Shown here in pieces: positions 62,432-64,000 of a stretch of 64,000 bases of DNA. Below the pieces are notes generated by a model. It was not told the origin of the DNA and did no database searches. It worked only from the letters and a program-made list of their open reading frames with translations. Position 1 is the stretch's first letter. Every line of letters starts with the position of its first letter. The translations under genes were made by a program, and so were the position numbers. Source of the DNA: Sclerurus mexicanus (lineage: Eukaryota > Chordata > Aves > Passeriformes > Furnariidae); contig VWZF01005124.1 of assembly GCA_013396755.1 (NCBI GenBank), positions 14,215 to 78,214 on the forward strand, given 5' to 3'.

Positions 62432-64000
62432 GGAGTCCAAAAAGCATGTACAGCAATGGCAGAATTCAAACAAAGACATTAAAAAAAAAAAAAGTTGCAT
62501 TGAATTTCATGTACTTTGCTTTTTGCTTTCTATTTTTCATGTTTCATTCAACAGTCATGTGTTTGGAAAATTCACATAATTGGGATGTCTCGAAAAGAAG
62601 CAGTGAATGGCAGCAAAATCTTGTCTGGGACAAAATTAACATAAATGTTGCTTAAGAGAAGTGCACTTTCCCTGGAACAAGTGATTAAGTGCTCTTTAAT
62701 TTGGTACAGAATCAAAGTGAAATTCAGATCTGATCTAATTAAAAAGCTGAAAAATTAATAGGGGAAGGAAGATGAAGGAATACAGATGAAATGCAGTAAA
62801 TCCATTTATTTCCGTATATCATTTTCTGGAAAAAAGTCATGCATCCTTTCAGAACCTGGAAATAGACATAACAAACAAGAATCAACCCCCTTATTTTTAA
62901 CTCTGCAAACAATTAATATACTATATACTGAGGTCACATGGGTTTTAGTTTGAAAATAGGATTCCAGTTAAGGGGACTAAAGTAAGCTGTAAAATTGTCA
63001 GTTTTAAAAAAACCTGTTGAAATACTATAATACGACAAAGGGGGGAGAGCAAAACTCACACAAAATTTTAATAAAAATTACTCTCTTAATATACAAAGGT
63101 AGTATTGGCTCCTGCAAACCCCCCCCCCAAAAAAAAAACAAACCAAAACCAAAAAAAAACCAAACCAACCAACCAACCAACCAAACAAACAAAAACACCC
63201 AAAAGAATCTCCACAGGATAGATAGACTCAGCTTTTATTAAATGAGTCCAGTTAACAGAAGATGTTTTCTGCTGCTTGAGGGGAAAAAAAAAAAAAAAAG
63301 AATCTTAATCCTTACAACCTTTGCCTAGCTTTGAAGTAATCTCACTCATCTTACTGTGCAACATGAAAACCTGTACAAAAGATCAAACCTATCTTTTTCA
63401 TATAATCTGATGTAAAACTTATGTTCTTACCTTATAATAAATTGATGGTGTAATATCACATACCCCACAAGTCAGAGAATGCTTCCCATCTACAAAGACT
63501 TGATAAAATAAAACCAAAGTGGCTGAAAGACCAACGTTTCAGTGTGCCACAGAGAGAAAGAAGAGGCAGTCAAGAGTGCTGACAGTGCCCTAAGAAGAGA
63601 ACAAACCAACCCATGCGATATTTCAGAAAGGGGGAAGAAGCAGAATGAATTGTGCTGTGTACTTCAGTACTATATTCCTACCAGACACTGGACACATTTC
63701 TCAGCTCCAGTCACGACTCACTGCAGTGCACTGATTATTCCATCTCAACTTAGTAAATATTTAGCTCTTCTACAGATAAAAGAAAGAGATATAAAAAGCC
63801 AAACCAACCCACCAAACAAACAGCAAAAAGAACCCCAAATAAATTAAAAAAACCCCCACCCCAGCTGTCATAACCACCAGCTCCAAAAAGACTTTTACTT
63901 ACAAAAATATGCATTGTAGATATAAAGAGAAAAGGTTAACTGACCCTAGCAGGGATACATTGCAGTGACATAAACATTGATACAGGAAACTTCCTTGGAA
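62432..64000. other. AT-rich non-coding DNA with A/C-rich tracts
   Basis: Nothing coding recognised. It includes the C8-A10-(CCAA)n tract at 63119-63200 and a similar A/C-rich stretch at about 63800-63865. The 101-codon frame at 63542-63847 ends in that tract and has no recognisable domain. Confidence 0.5.
63119..63200. repeat. A/C-only simple repeat with (CCAA)n core
   Basis: About 80 bases made only of A and C: a C run, an A run, then CAAAC and CCAA units (five or more clean CCAA units near 63163-63184). The strand asymmetry is complete. Confidence 0.95.

Noticed and set aside
61549..62500. Frames at 61549-61875 and 62500-62225 sharing a peptide
   Set aside because: The shared peptide arises because both run through the two arms of the inverted repeat, so it is not independent evidence for a gene.
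1..64000. CRISPR arrays, operons, tRNA and rRNA genes
   Set aside because: No regularly spaced direct repeats with unique spacers, no tRNA-like A and B box pair with a cloverleaf, and no rRNA-like segment were seen. The sequence is vertebrate in character.

Overview
The window looks like vertebrate, and specifically bird, nuclear DNA. The evidence is the repeats. There are at least eleven CR1 LINE fragments, many ending in the avian CR1 3' signature (paired ATTCTATGA-type octamers after a GGACTxGATGATCTT block). There are also several solo LTRs of types I recognise from avian endogenous retroviruses. The background is AT-rich and full of short microsatellites and A/C-rich tracts. There are no bacterial operons, no ribosome-binding sites, no tRNA or rRNA genes and no CRISPR array. 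Species cannot be fixed from the sequence alone.

I find no host protein-coding exon that I can support. Every reading frame with a recognisable protein match lies in a CR1 retrotransposon, and the other frames are short and look like chance. The window is therefore best read as an intergenic desert or the inside of a very large intron. Isolated short exons cannot be excluded by eye.

Layout. 1-4719 is unique AT-rich DNA with a displaced 43-bp duplication. 4720-5665 is a minus-strand CR1 piece holding the end of ORF1 (esterase domain) and the start of ORF2 (endonuclease). 11395-12255 is a plus-strand avian ERV LTR with internal ~40-bp modules. 13495-13534 is a G-quadruplex motif on the minus strand. 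16208-19275 is a nest of repeats: a short tandem array split by a 580-bp solo LTR with target-site duplication, a minus-strand copy of the LTR family seen at 11.4 kb, and an old CR1. 22515-25468 holds an old CR1 tail followed by the longest CR1 here (end of ORF1, endonuclease, reverse transcriptase, 3' tail). 30610-50236 carries scattered CR1 tails, the best-preserved being minus-strand at 34302-35046, plus an ERVL-like LTR at 43340 and a GC-rich unexplained block at 37930-38590. 50237-57850 is a 7.6-kb stretch with no repeat I recognise. 57850-58440 is a second GC-rich block. 61764-62431 is a ~90-bp, ~96% identical inverted repeat surrounding an LTR-like promoter segment, the most unusual structure in the window.

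Functionally the window records successive retrotransposon insertions. The CR1 copies are all dead through truncation, frameshift, stop codons or loss of an active-site residue. The LTRs are solo or fragmentary, so their only plausible present activity would be as promoters or enhancers.
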